Positions 11,640-21,852 of a stretch of DNA of 64,000 nt are shown piece by piece. This DNA comes from Argyresthia goedartella (taxonomy: Eukaryota; Arthropoda; Insecta; Lepidoptera; Argyresthiidae): positions 27,448,001-27,512,000 of the forward strand of contig OX463813.1 in the NCBI GenBank assembly GCA_949825045.1. The letters run 5' to 3'. The position numbers were made by a program, and so were the translations under genes. Under the pieces are notes generated by a model, which was given only the letters and a program-made list of their open reading frames with translations, was not told the origin of the DNA and made no database searches. Position 1 is the stretch's first letter; each line of letters starts with the position of its first letter.

Positions 11640-11885
11640 AACACCAAGCACGTCAAGTTTCCGATATTGCTTGTATGTCGTCGGGAACCTACTGTTGCCT
11701 ATAGGCCTCGATAAACTGCGTCCACTGTTTTCCTGTTATCCTCGCTGAGTCATTGTATCCTCTAGCAGGTGGTCTACAGACTTATCTTTCTTTGCCATCA
11801 CTCGGCTACCGATCTGGTCCATCTGCCGTCTTCTCGCATTACCAAGTCTCCTTCCACCTTCCACATGCGCCATGTTATCCTCTTA
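11640..11885 (-). pseudogene. Degraded LINE-like coding remnant
   Basis: The minus strand shows broken protein-like sequence (HVEGGRRLGNARRRQ, then LSRPIG) of the kind seen at the C-terminus of RTE-like LINE polyproteins. It is interrupted by stops. It abuts the GC-rich island at 11886-12050. Family assignment is from memory and uncertain. Confidence 0.3.
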
Positions 11886-12050
11886 CCGAGCCACCTTAGT
11901 TTGGCTCACAGTTTCTCTCGCAGTCTGCAGCCTTGTGTTGCCCTGCCACCAGAAGATGTCCTGTTTGGGCCGCACGCCCACCGCCTGGCACATGAACTCC
12001 GTGCCGCACCCCGCCACCAGGGGGAGCGCGATGCCCAGCAGACGGACCCA
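11886..12050 (-). other. GC-rich island, possible host exon
   Basis: About 150 GC-rich bases read without a stop on the minus strand. They give a hydrophobic segment (WVRLLGIALPLVAGCG) followed by EFMCQAVGVRPKQDIFWWQG. The frame closes at TAA inside CGGTAAGAGG (11876-11886), which also looks like a splice donor. A convincing pyrimidine-rich acceptor is not visible; the best AG is in GGGGAAAAACAG. I do not recognise the protein. It could be an exon, or part of an unknown transposon. Confidence 0.3.
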
Positions 12051-13109
12051 CGGGGGGTGCTGTTTTTCCCCTATCTACCCACTGAGCAGACTATAGATAG
12101 GGTAGGAGGTTGGACATTTTTAACCAGGCTTGAAGCAATTATAGGACGACACTTGCTCCACAAATAAGTATAATGAGTAAAGCACGGAGGAAGTCTTTAT
12201 AATTAAGATTTTGTTATTTGATCTAATAGATAGAGGATATAGAGCACCTCTTGTAAACAGATGTTTACTTGGTTATAACTACAACTAAGTATAATATAAC
12301 GCGCATAAAATAAGAAAACTACAAGCCCTCAGTCACTGGAAAAGGGATTTTTTGGGGGGACATCTCAGTCCATGCTTTAAAAAGTTACCTCGCCTGAACG
12401 ACGAGGCCGAAACCGAAAACCTAGAAGAAAATTAGGCCGAAAACCGAGCGATCAGCCATTGTTGTGGTTACCAAAGTATCCCAGAGTAGTGTAAATTTGG
12501 GCTTTGTGTAAAAATTGCTTCCTAGGTATAAAGACACAGAGATAGAGAGACGGACGGATCCATAAATACTCGCAAACCGATAAATCAACTGCACAGTTTT
12601 GACTCCATACATAATATGTAATAAATTCAGAGCGGGATGTTTGTTGAACTAACTCAAAGAATATAATGTATCAAATTATACACAAAAAACCTTGTTTTTA
12701 GTATTGTGTTATCAGAAGTAAGAATCTTTTTCATAAAACCCCAAATTAAATTTCGTAAACGAACTGACTAACCACCCTTTCTCAAAACAACAATACAAAT
12801 AAAAGAGCGACCCCTGTAATCATAAAATTCAATCATAACACCTTTGCCACTCAAACACAAAAAAAGTTTAACCCTGCCATTGTAATGGCGTTATTTGAAC
12901 AAAATGCAAACGGTATTCAATGGAGTTCTAAAAGACTTATTCGAAACCACTTAGTAGACAATAAGCGGGTTCTTCTCGAACTCACTTCATTGTGTTCAAA
13001 ATTATGGGGGTTGCGTGGTTTTTATTCAAAATAATTAACGAATAACGAGTGAGAAAGTAACACCCCCTTTTAGGATGCAGACTAAACTGCAATTTTAAAA
13101 CAATGCCAT
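12051..13109. other. AT-rich intergenic DNA
   Basis: No gene, RNA gene or nameable repeat is seen. Short open frames here have no motifs. Confidence 0.5.
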
Positions 13110-13245
13110 TTAATTTTTGCAGAGGCACAATTGTGCCCACGTGCAACCAGCTTTTCAATTGTAAATTTTGCGTAACAGGAGCATAGCCCATCGCCGCATC
13201 TATGGAGATAGATTAAATGGAATAGAAGGTTATCTCACGGCGTTT
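13110..13245 (+). mobile_element. GCGTCAC-type repeat (SINE family 3), body fragment
   Basis: GGCACAATTGTGCCCAC and AGCCCATCGCCGCATCTATG match the body of the copy at 61701-61850 (GGCACAGTTGTGCCCAC; AGCCCATCGGCGGAGCCATG). The head is missing. Confidence 0.5.
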
Positions 13246-13710
13246 TTCTTCATATTTTTTAATTTACCTTTATCAGACATTCAACTATATAATATTTATA
13301 TAACAATATTTTAAATATGAAAGTAGCGATGTTTAGATGTTTGGATGCTTGGATGTTTGTGTGTTTATAAAGATAGATAAAGTTAAAGATAAATTTATCG
13401 GTGTTTCCTTAAAACTAAATACAATTATTTATGTAGCGCTAGTATAAACTGTGTTGCATAGCCCAGTGTCTTCCTTTGGAGTCTTTTAATATTTTACATA
13501 ATATATTTGCTTAGATATAAGTTAAGTAACAGTAGTACTATAATATTAATTTTGTCAAGAGTTAAGCAAAGTAAAATTTTGGATATAACTTATACTTAGA
13601 AAAATAATTTTTATGTTGATTAAAATAATTAAATGTAATAAATAAAGTAAACAGAACACTAACTGCACCTAGAACACACATGATTTTGTTAGGTAGTTAT
13701 TATTTATCTA

Positions 13711-14133
13711 TCATTGTAGTGGGATTAAAAAATCTTCCAACTCGTCGTATGTAAAGGAAAGGATCCAGTCTGTGTTTTTGTGTTTGAGAAAATTTGAATT
13801 AGGATTGTATGTACCGAGAATTTTATTGACTTTATTGTAAATTTGAGGTCCCTTGAATGTTGTTCCTTTTTGGCCGAATTTGGTCCGGGTTCTCGATAAA
13901 TCGATGATGTGGTAATGTCTTCGTTTTGTCAATAGATTGGGCTCAAAGATCGCAAGTCGATTTTGTTTTATGTGTACACTTTTAACATAGAGTTTACGTT
14001 TACCAGCCCTATCTACCTGTATAACTTTGAATAAGGCACGCTGGGCCCTTTCTACGCTGATTAAGTTGGTTTTGCAGATCCCTAGACCGAGATACAGTAG
14101 GATAGCACTGATTGACTAATCGCATAATATACC
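13711..14133 (-). pseudogene. LINE-1: C-terminal part of RT ORF, left of element A
   Basis: On the minus strand this continues the LINE-1 frame that breaks off at 28157: the reading frame passes from one side to the other if a single copy of ATACC is kept. It encodes the end of a non-LTR ORF2, with YYAISQSVLSYCISV, then a TAG where related proteins have WG. A small frameshift near 14075 follows, then an open stretch ending with ELEDFLIPLQ and a stop at 13711. The end resembles that of LINE-2 (EETENILTVLS). About 250 bases of AT-rich 3' UTR probably follow to the left. Confidence 0.75.
14129..14133. repeat. Target-site duplication of element A (left copy)
   Basis: ATACC directly precedes the 5' LTR and is repeated at 28157-28161, directly after the 3' LTR. 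Five bases is the usual length for BEL/Pao integrase. Confidence 0.9.
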
Positions 14134-14697
14134 TGTTTAATATTTATGCGTCGGAAACGCACCGGTTTTTTGTTGCGCGAATCGATCGCGAGTAATCGAG
14201 ACATCACTAGCGAAAACGGACCGCAGATGTCACTCGTACCGGAACGAGATGTAAAATTGGAGGTTATCTTTCCTCTTGGTCTTGTCTCATCGGGAGAATA
14301 ACATGGCGGCTCGGGCCCCGTGGCATTGATGGTATTTCGGTGTACCAATTATCATACAGGCATCGGGCCTGGTCAGAGTGTAAATCTGCATCGTCGGGAA
14401 ATAAGTAGATTCACGTCATCGGTTGAGTGATTTGTGTTGTGAAGCACATAGTCGTATTCGGACGGCGACTCCACGTCAGCAGGCAGCACGACAGCGAAAC
14501 GACGGCAAGGATTCAATCCATATCCTATCCCAACTGTGCCCCCTTTCCCGAATTCCTGTCTCGAATCGAGCCTACGATCTCCTGTCTACGGTGACAAGGT
14601 AAATAATAAATTTCATGATTTCTTTTCTCTCACGTGCGGCCAAAGGCACATCCCCCTCAGGATTCCACGCCGTTCCGTAGGCGTGGGAAATTAATCA
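14134..14697 (+). repeat. 5' LTR of element A
   Basis: 564 bp, TG..CA, beginning TGTTTAATATTTATGCG and ending AAATTAATCA. The only difference I see from 27593-28156 is C at 14676 versus G at 28135, in the loop of a small hairpin (CCACGCC / GGCGTGG). Confidence 0.93.
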
Positions 14698-14700
14698 TAT

Positions 14701-14717
14701 TGGTAGCAGAAGCGCGG
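14701..14717 (+). promoter_or_regulatory. Primer-binding site of element A
   Basis: TGGTAGCAGAAGCGCGG follows the 5' LTR after the spacer TAT. It starts with TGG as expected for pairing with a tRNA CCA end, and it matches the site of element 1. Confidence 0.8.
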
Positions 14718-14821
14718 TTTCCTAGTGGGAAATCATCGATTCACGGTAGGGTTGCCTTTGTCACATTGTAGTTGGGAGAAAAGAATATCCCAGATTGGCT
14801 CAAGTCGGCAATGAGTCTGTG

Positions 14822-14826
14822 GTCGG
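14822..14826. repeat. Target-site duplication of element B (left copy)
   Basis: GTCGG precedes the left LTR of element B and recurs at 21293-21297, after its right LTR. Element A sequence resumes there. Confidence 0.93.
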
Positions 14827-15030
14827 TGGATAATGACCGCTTTTGGGTCTTAAATAAAAGCCAAATTAACTTGATAGTTATATTGTACTTTCAATCAACA
14901 TAGTAATTCTCTCTCGTCTGGTCATTGTAACACACTTATCTTATATTCTACGACAAAACAAACGCTTGCGCGAGGCAGCCGACATACGGCGCCATCTAGT
15001 GACAATTTGAGGCAATCTCCAAATTAGACA
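14827..15030 (-). repeat. 3' LTR of element B
   Basis: 204 bp; on the plus strand it begins TGGATAATGACCGC and ends AAATTAGACA. I find no difference from 21089-21292. Confidence 0.95.
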
Positions 15031-15041
15031 TACCGCCCACC
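15031..15041 (-). promoter_or_regulatory. Polypurine tract of element B
   Basis: The minus strand reads GGTGGGCGGTA immediately upstream of the 3' LTR, the place for plus-strand priming. Element A has a similar GGGCGGGTGAC at 27582-27592. Confidence 0.65.
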
Positions 15042-15194
15042 AAGGACAGAATGTCCTTTCTAACCGCCCACCATAGTAACATTGATATAGGCGAGGGCTA
15101 CAACAATTTGAACTCTTAAAACTAAAATTACACACAATTGTAATTATGTAAATACATTTTCAGCTAACTAATATATACTTCTAGAAACACTAAA

Positions 15195-18100
15195 CTATAC
15201 ATTTATTGGTAATATACAAAGCTTTGAGGTTGGACGTTTAATGGTTGAATTTTTATATTTCAATGACACTACTCTAGTTAACCCATCCAAACCAGGGTGT
15301 TTAGCTACGATCCTACCAAAAAGCCATTTACTAGGAGGTAAGTCATCCTCCTTCACCAAAACAATGTCCCCGACTTCAGGTTCCGGTGTCTTAAAAGCCC
15401 ATTTGTAACGGTGCATGAGGTGAGTCAAATATTCGTTAGACCACCTGCGCCAAAAGTTCTGCAACATTCCCTGAGTGACCTGCCATCTTTTCAAACTCGT
15501 AACGTTGGAGTTTTCATAATTTGCTTCAGGGACCATCACTAGTGGCTCTCCCACAAGAAAATGTCCAGGAGTCAACGGGATAGCGTTCCCTGGATCATTA
15601 TTGATTACTGACAATGGTCTTGAATTGAGACATGCTTCAACTTGACTCAATAGTGTACTCATCTCTTCGTACGTCAATGTGGACTCGCCAATTACTCGTT
15701 TTATATGATATTTGGTCGATTTTATGCCAGATTCCCATAATCCACCAAAACTGGGGGCTCGAGGGGGAATAAAATGCCAGTTGGTTCCATTGACAGCTAA
15801 ACTATCAGCTATCTCTTGTACCATCGTTGATCTCTCCGCTTCAAACAGAGCTTTGAGCTCCTTTGAGGCTCCTACAAAATTCGTGCCATTGTCGCTATAC
15901 AAGTCAGCACAATGGCCGCGTCTAGCCACAAATCGTTTAAATGATTCTAAAAATCCTCTAGATGTGAGTTCACTCACAACTTCAATGTGTACAGCCTTTG
16001 TGACCATACACACAAACAAACATATATATCCTTTATAACTTCTATGGCCTCTGCCTTTAGAGGTTCTCAGCATAATTGGTCCTGCATAATCTACACCGCT
16101 ACTTAAGAACGCCCTAGCCGGTGTAACTCGGACTGAAGGTAAGGATCCCATAAGTTGGGTTTGTATCTTTGCCTTGTGCCGCACGCAAATCACACATTTA
16201 CGAACATGATGTTTCACCAGATTCTTTGCTCCTACTAAAAAGTACGCTGATCGGATGAAATTTAGCATTAATTGTGCATCCCCATGCAACGTTTTCTTGT
16301 GCGCATTGTCAACTACTAAATCCGAAAAGTGCGACTTGTGCGGCAGCAGGATTGGTTGCTTAACATTCTCGGATTCTTGAGACTGAGATATTCTCCCGTT
16401 TGCTCTTAGCAATCCCTTATCGTCGATGAAAGGGTTCAAACTTAACAGTTTCGACGATTTGGATTTGACCTGTCCGTAAGTTTTTATTTCTTTTATTTCT
16501 GATTTGAACTCTGCCGCTTGAACTAATCTACTACAAATCAATAGCGCTTCATCCAACTCCCACTTATGTAAATACTTTACACATTGACCTTTATCCAAAA
16601 TTTGCTTTTTAGTGACGAATCTTCTACAATATGCTACCACACGAATTAGCTTCTTTAGTGAAGAATACTTGTCCACAATCGACTCCTCTACCGTAGCAAC
16701 ATGAATCTTCAACGACTGTTCCTCGTGCGTCTCGTTGTTCTTTAATTTTTTAAATGAAATGTTTTTCTCCCATAGAAACCTTGGACCAAATTTCCATAAA
16801 TCTAACTCAACTAGCTCTGATGGCCGAATTCCGCGTGACGCACAATCAGCTGGATTTTCCTTCGTCGAGACATGCGACCACTGTGATGATTCTAATGTGG
16901 AATGGATTTCGGAAATTCTATTGGCCACAAATGTCTTCCAGTTATTTGGATGTTTATTCAACCAAGCCAGCACCACCATCGAATCCGTCCATGCTCTTAC
17001 ATTGCTGATTGGAATGTTCAGCACCTTGGCAATCTCTACCAGCAGCTTGGCTAGTAGAACCGCGCCACAGAGTTCCAAGCGTGGAATACTGACTTGCCGG
17101 ACGGGTGATACTCTGGTTTTTGCGCCAACGAGAACGACATGAATTTCTCCTGATGAACTGACTACACGCAGGTATACTACAGCCGAATAAGCAACATTGG
17201 ATGCATCGGAGAAGCCATGTAACTCCACCAGTACATCATCTTCCTTGGTGAACAGCCACCTAGGAATACTAAAATCTGTTAGTTGACCTAACTCATTACG
17301 GTAAGTATACCAATCCTCTAAAATACTGGTTGGTGGTTCTTCGTCCCAACCAGTCCCCGCTATCCACAGTCGCTGTATAAAGATTTTTGCTTTTATTACG
17401 CATGGTGCTATCCACCCCAGTGGGTCAAATAGCCTTGCAACATCTGATATTATTTTCCTTTTTGTTACAGGTGCAGACAACGAAGGCAGTTTTACCGAGT
17501 ATTGGAATTCGTCGCGTGTTCTGTTCCAGGTAAGTCCTAAAATCTTTACAATATTCTCTTGTTTACATTCTAAGTTTTTGTGCTCTTTCTTTTCTTCAAT
17601 TTTGATTTCCCCTGTTTGATCTATTATTTCCAGTAACTCATCTTTATTACTCGACCATTTTTGCAAAATGAATCCACCTTCCTTTAATAGTGAATCCATT
17701 TCCTTATATAACACTATTCCTTCTTCTATGGTTTGACAACCAGACATCAAATCATCCATGTAAAACTCTGTTGCTACTCGTTCTGCTGCGATTGGATACT
17801 TTTCTTTGTGATCTATAGCAACTTGGTTTAGAGCTTTCACGGCTAAGTACGGAGCTGAAGCTGTACCGAAGGTAACGGTGAGCAGTTTGTAATCCTTTAT
17901 TAGATCATCTGGATTATTTCTCCAAACGATACGTTGATAATCGCAATCTTCTTCTGCTACCTTTACCATTCGGTACATCTTAACAACGTCCGCTGTTAAA
18001 CATACCGGATGCTTCCTCCATCCCATGATCAAATGGCGCAAATCTGGCTGCAATGTGGGTCCAACCATCAAGGTGTCATTGAGTGATACCCCGTTTTCAT

Positions 18101-20435
18101 TTTTGCAGGATGCGTCAAAAACTACCCTGACTTTGGTGGTGCACTTGTCGTCCCTAACAACTGCATGGTGTGGTAAGTAGACCGCTTTTTCTTTATTTAG
18201 GTCCAATTCTGATACTGACACCATGTGACCTAGCTTTAAATACTCATTTATAACTTCCGTGTACCTATCTTTTAGTAGTTTATCTTTAGTGAACTTTCTT
18301 TCTAGTGACCTTAATCTCTTTATTGCAATTTCACGTGATTCTCCTTGTTTACAGGACGGTTCCTCATCGCGAAACGGCAATTTCACCACGTACCTACCAT
18401 TCTCGTCTCTACGTGTTGTGGTTGTGAAGATGTCTTCGCATCTTTGTTCTTCTTTTGATAGAATTGGTGTTCTCAATAAAGGCTCGTTTTCCAATTCCCA
18501 AAATCTTTTAATGACCTCATTTTCATCTACTTGCGCATGCAAGACTGATATTTTGTTTCCTATACCTGCGTTGCCCGTAGATCCAGACAATATCCATCCC
18601 AGAGAAGTGCACTGAGCTACTGGGGACCCTGCGGGCCCTCTCACTACACCCTCCTTTATAATCTGGCTATAGACCTCCGCCCCCAACAAAATGTCTATTT
18701 TATTGGGTGAATTGAACTCTGGATCAGCCAAGCACAAATGCTGCAATTGATTCCAGTCCGGCACCACTACCTCTCTCTCAGGTAGTAATGTTGTTATTTT
18801 TGTAAGCACAAAACATTTGATCTTCAATTTAAAGTTCGGATCCGTTAATGACTGGATATCTAACGTCACCGCTGAACTTGATCTCATCGACTGCTGATCT
18901 CCGCCTACTCCGGAAATTGACAGGTTGGCATGTGTTTTACTCAGGCTCAACCCTTGAACTGTGGCCTCCGTTACAAATGAGGCTTGCGAACCCTGATCTA
19001 ACAACGCTCTAAATGGCCGGTACTGACCTGTTTTTGATTGTACACTCACAAGTGCTGTGGGCAACAAAACTTGACTACCTGACTTTCCTTTAGAAAAACA
19101 GGTCAGAACCGGTGTGGTCTCATTCGTGGAACGGCTAGTTCCCGCCCCACTAACAGTTTCTTCATTCGGAACTGAATTGACTGTTTGAACTGAACTACTC
19201 GTATTAACATTTGAAGCCGGCTCACTCCTCGGATGAAGTAGGGAGTGATGCTTCCTTCTACAAATTCTACAAGTGGTGGTTTTTTGGCAAAATCTAACCG
19301 AGTGGTTCGCCCCTAAGCAGTTGTAACACATTCGGTTATTCGTAACAAAGGCATGACGTGCAGCATAATCTTCGTTTGCAAATTTTTTACAGAAGCACAA
19401 TTTATGACCTTCAGTACAAAACTCACAGGCTACTGTAGCCGCATTTGTAACATGCAGTACCTTTGGCTTACTCACACTACCACCACTTGATGGTTTTACG
19501 CTAGAACTTGATACCTTCATTACACCTTTTGGCTCAATAAACTCGAGTGCTCTATATCTGCCAGTTAAAAACTCCTTGAACTGCCCAAACGTGGGTAATG
19601 AGTCCGAAGACAAATTCGATGTTACATTCAATTCCCACTGCTTTCGTGACTCTGAATCCAACTTGAGCGAAAGCAGATGGATAACAATTATATCCCATGT
19701 TGATACATCAATGCCTAAATTGCTTAACGCACTCAAACAATCCGATGACGTATCCATTAATTCTTTTAAACATCCTGCTGACTCAGCAGTTATATTCCGC
19801 TGACTAAGTAAACGCTTTAGTATACAATGTGACAGGTACTTCTTATTGCTATAACGTTCCTCTAACTGTTTCCAACACTGATGATAATTTGCGTCAGTCA
19901 CAGGTGTGTATCTAATCAGTTGTTCTGCTTCTCCAGTCAAGTAACCTTTAAGATATTGTAACTTTTGTACGTTATCTAAGGCATTATTATTGTGTATCAT
20001 AGATACGAACAAATCTCGAAAAGTTATCCATTCCGTATATTTGCCTGAAAATGTTGGAATAGTTATCTTCGGTAACTTGACTTGAGATGATTTTGTGTTA
20101 GAGCTATCATTGCTTACGTTTACACTTGAACTAGGCTGGACCCTAAAACAACTTAAAATCTTTTTCAACTCACACTTGTAATTGGTGAACAGCTCCTCTG
20201 TTTCATCATATATATCAGATGTTGTGTAGGTCTCAGCCTTTAATAATTTAGAATCTGCTGTTTGCAGTAACTCTTTATGTCCCTGTCTAAAATCACTCCA
20301 CAACTGATCTAATGATTCCAATCTATTTTCGACATAATCTTTAGTAATGCGTTCCTTAGGAGACTTTTTAAAGTTACTTCTTGCCTTAGTTATACGTTCT
20401 GACAAGTCTTGTTGATAACTAATTAAAGACTCCAT
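15195..20435 (-). CDS. Gag-pol polyprotein of element B (BEL/Pao), 1746 aa
   Basis: This encodes the full replication machinery of a retrotransposon: particle protein, protease, reverse transcriptase, RNase H and integrase. The ATG at 20433-20435 starts the frame. Approximate residues: gag block PKITIPTFSGKYTEW near 122; zinc knuckles from 337 with canonical CYNCLGANHSVRFC near 369; aspartic protease LLDQGSQAS near 478; RT with VVFDASCKN and catalytic YMDD (EFYMDDLMSG) near 892; RNase H starting HGFSDASN near 1073; integrase zinc motif KHHVRKCVICVRHK near 1408. The integrase triad is D in VDYAGP (1444), D in YSDNGTNF (1511) and E in GLWESGIKS (1564). All key residues are present and no stop interrupts the frame. 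The length is typical for BEL/Pao. Expression would come from the LTR at 21089. Confidence 0.95.
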   Translation of the reverse strand: MESLISYQQDLSERITKARSNFKKSPKERITKDYVENRLESLDQLWSDFRQGHKELLQTADSKLLKAETYTTSDIYDETEELFTNYKCELKKILSCFRVQPSSSVNVSNDSSNTKSSQVKLPKITIPTFSGKYTEWITFRDLFVSMIHNNNALDNVQKLQYLKGYLTGEAEQLIRYTPVTDANYHQCWKQLEERYSNKKYLSHCILKRLLSQRNITAESAGCLKELMDTSSDCLSALSNLGIDVSTWDIIVIHLLSLKLDSESRKQWELNVTSNLSSDSLPTFGQFKEFLTGRYRALEFIEPKGVMKVSSSSVKPSSGGSVSKPKVLHVTNAATVACEFCTEGHKLCFCKKFANEDYAARHAFVTNNRMCYNCLGANHSVRFCQKTTTCRICRRKHHSLLHPRSEPASNVNTSSSVQTVNSVPNEETVSGAGTSRSTNETTPVLTCFSKGKSGSQVLLPTALVSVQSKTGQYRPFRALLDQGSQASFVTEATVQGLSLSKTHANLSISGVGGDQQSMRSSSAVTLDIQSLTDPNFKLKIKCFVLTKITTLLPEREVVVPDWNQLQHLCLADPEFNSPNKIDILLGAEVYSQIIKEGVVRGPAGSPVAQCTSLGWILSGSTGNAGIGNKISVLHAQVDENEVIKRFWELENEPLLRTPILSKEEQRCEDIFTTTTRRDENGRYVVKLPFRDEEPSCKQGESREIAIKRLRSLERKFTKDKLLKDRYTEVINEYLKLGHMVSVSELDLNKEKAVYLPHHAVVRDDKCTTKVRVVFDASCKNENGVSLNDTLMVGPTLQPDLRHLIMGWRKHPVCLTADVVKMYRMVKVAEEDCDYQRIVWRNNPDDLIKDYKLLTVTFGTASAPYLAVKALNQVAIDHKEKYPIAAERVATEFYMDDLMSGCQTIEEGIVLYKEMDSLLKEGGFILQKWSSNKDELLEIIDQTGEIKIEEKKEHKNLECKQENIVKILGLTWNRTRDEFQYSVKLPSLSAPVTKRKIISDVARLFDPLGWIAPCVIKAKIFIQRLWIAGTGWDEEPPTSILEDWYTYRNELGQLTDFSIPRWLFTKEDDVLVELHGFSDASNVAYSAVVYLRVVSSSGEIHVVLVGAKTRVSPVRQVSIPRLELCGAVLLAKLLVEIAKVLNIPISNVRAWTDSMVVLAWLNKHPNNWKTFVANRISEIHSTLESSQWSHVSTKENPADCASRGIRPSELVELDLWKFGPRFLWEKNISFKKLKNNETHEEQSLKIHVATVEESIVDKYSSLKKLIRVVAYCRRFVTKKQILDKGQCVKYLHKWELDEALLICSRLVQAAEFKSEIKEIKTYGQVKSKSSKLLSLNPFIDDKGLLRANGRISQSQESENVKQPILLPHKSHFSDLVVDNAHKKTLHGDAQLMLNFIRSAYFLVGAKNLVKHHVRKCVICVRHKAKIQTQLMGSLPSVRVTPARAFLSSGVDYAGPIMLRTSKGRGHRSYKGYICLFVCMVTKAVHIEVVSELTSRGFLESFKRFVARRGHCADLYSDNGTNFVGASKELKALFEAERSTMVQEIADSLAVNGTNWHFIPPRAPSFGGLWESGIKSTKYHIKRVIGESTLTYEEMSTLLSQVEACLNSRPLSVINNDPGNAIPLTPGHFLVGEPLVMVPEANYENSNVTSLKRWQVTQGMLQNFWRRWSNEYLTHLMHRYKWAFKTPEPEVGDIVLVKEDDLPPSKWLFGRIVAKHPGLDGLTRVVSLKYKNSTIKRPTSKLCILPINV

Positions 20436-21070
20436 GTTGTAACAAATAATTTAGTAAATCCAACAACCAAATAATTGCTTACAAGTATACACTTTATAAC
20501 TAATTCAATCCTAAAGAAAATCACAAGTGTCGAAAGTAAATTCTTGAAAATATTACAAGTTCTAACAACTAATTGAGACTTAGGCGAAATCCGGCATGGA
20601 TTCCCCGTACCTCCGTTTTTCTCTTAATTTTTCTAAGTCCTAAATCTAATGTATGTAATAAATTCACTAAGTTCTGAACTGCTTTGCTATAAGGTTGAAA
20701 ATGTCTAACTGTCTTGATGAATTTCCACAAGTTTTGAACTCCTTTATAAGGTTGAACTTCCACGAACCAAATAATATAAATGTACTCACGATTTGCACTT
20801 GACCACCTCACTCACTTCTCGTACCAACCGATAACCACTCGATCTGCTGTTGTGACGTGCTCGCTGTCTCCCTCTCCGCTGTCCTGCTCCTGGCGGTGGT
20901 ACACACCGCCTGTGATTTCAGCTTGGCTCTGCTAGTCGCTACTTCGCTGCAATCACTGTACTCAAGTCGTATCCCTCTGAACAGCGATCCACTGATACTA
21001 TGGGAACGATGCGAAGAGTAGCTCACACGTACTGAGCTACGGAACTCTTAATTCCTCAAAAACTAAAACT

Positions 21071-21088
21071 TTTCGGTTCGAAGGACCG
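21071..21088 (-). promoter_or_regulatory. Candidate primer-binding site of element B
   Basis: On the minus strand CGGTCCTTCGAACCGAAA follows the 5' LTR directly. The GTCCTTCGAACCG core resembles the site I recall from other BEL elements and looks like a complement of a tRNA T-arm. It does not start with TGG, so priming may use an internal tRNA region. Confidence 0.5.
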
Positions 21089-21292
21089 TGGATAATGACC
21101 GCTTTTGGGTCTTAAATAAAAGCCAAATTAACTTGATAGTTATATTGTACTTTCAATCAACATAGTAATTCTCTCTCGTCTGGTCATTGTAACACACTTA
21201 TCTTATATTCTACGACAAAACAAACGCTTGCGCGAGGCAGCCGACATACGGCGCCATCTAGTGACAATTTGAGGCAATCTCCAAATTAGACA
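21089..21292 (-). repeat. 5' LTR of element B
   Basis: 204 bp, identical by eye to 14827-15030. Its right edge abuts GTCGG and the resumed leader of element A. Confidence 0.95.
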
Positions 21293-21852
21293 GTCGGTAT
21301 ACCACGATTAAAGTTCATTTTCGGTAAGTGAAAGTATAAGTGCCAATTTAGTTAACAGTTGTTATAAATTTGTAGTCGGAAACTACTGTTTGTGCGCATA
21401 AAGGATTGAACAGTCATTCTGCGAAGCCTAGATTGTATTACTTGCGATAGAACGTCGGGTTCTATAGTCCTACAGTGTTATTTCGGTTTACACAGCAGGG
21501 TCGGGCTATTTAAGGGGTATTAAGCTGATTTTGCTGACCTCAAAGGAAGTGTGGTTCCTATCGGAGGGGCCACCGCTAGAAAAATAGTTTTTTTTATAAT
21601 AACCTTTTGTGTGTTATTTGTATTGTACCACATGGTGGCATTCTCTAATTGATTTAGAGTGTATATTATAAGGTGTATGTCCACAGGGCGACCATATTAA
21701 ATATTGTTTATGATTTAATTGTTTAGTGGTTGCCTTGGGTTTTACAACTTAGTTTTAATTTCTGTGCCCAGCGCTGACGGGAAAGTGCTGGTATCTGGCT
21801 GTGCTTAGTTCGGCAGTGAAGCATAGGACCAGGAACAATTAAATCGGTAACC

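Larger units (their letters stand above)
14827..21292 (-). mobile_element. BEL/Pao LTR retrotransposon (element B), structurally intact
   Basis: A full 6466-bp element on the minus strand inside the leader of element A. From right to left: 5' LTR (21089-21292), primer-binding site, leader of about 650 bases, one 1746-codon gag-pol frame, purine tract, 3' LTR (14827-15030). The LTRs are 204 bp each and identical by eye. The element is flanked by GTCGG. No break is seen, so this may be an active copy. It belongs to a different BEL/Pao lineage from elements 1 and A: unrelated LTRs, a different primer site and no stop between gag and pol. Confidence 0.95.

Noticed and set aside
14082..14348. Open frame on the minus strand, repeated at 27487-27807
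   Set aside because: It is the antisense of the element A LTRs; the repetition comes from the LTR pair, not from a duplicated gene.
20569..21026. Two short frames upstream of the element B polyprotein
   Set aside because: They lie in the element leader, in different frames, without motifs.
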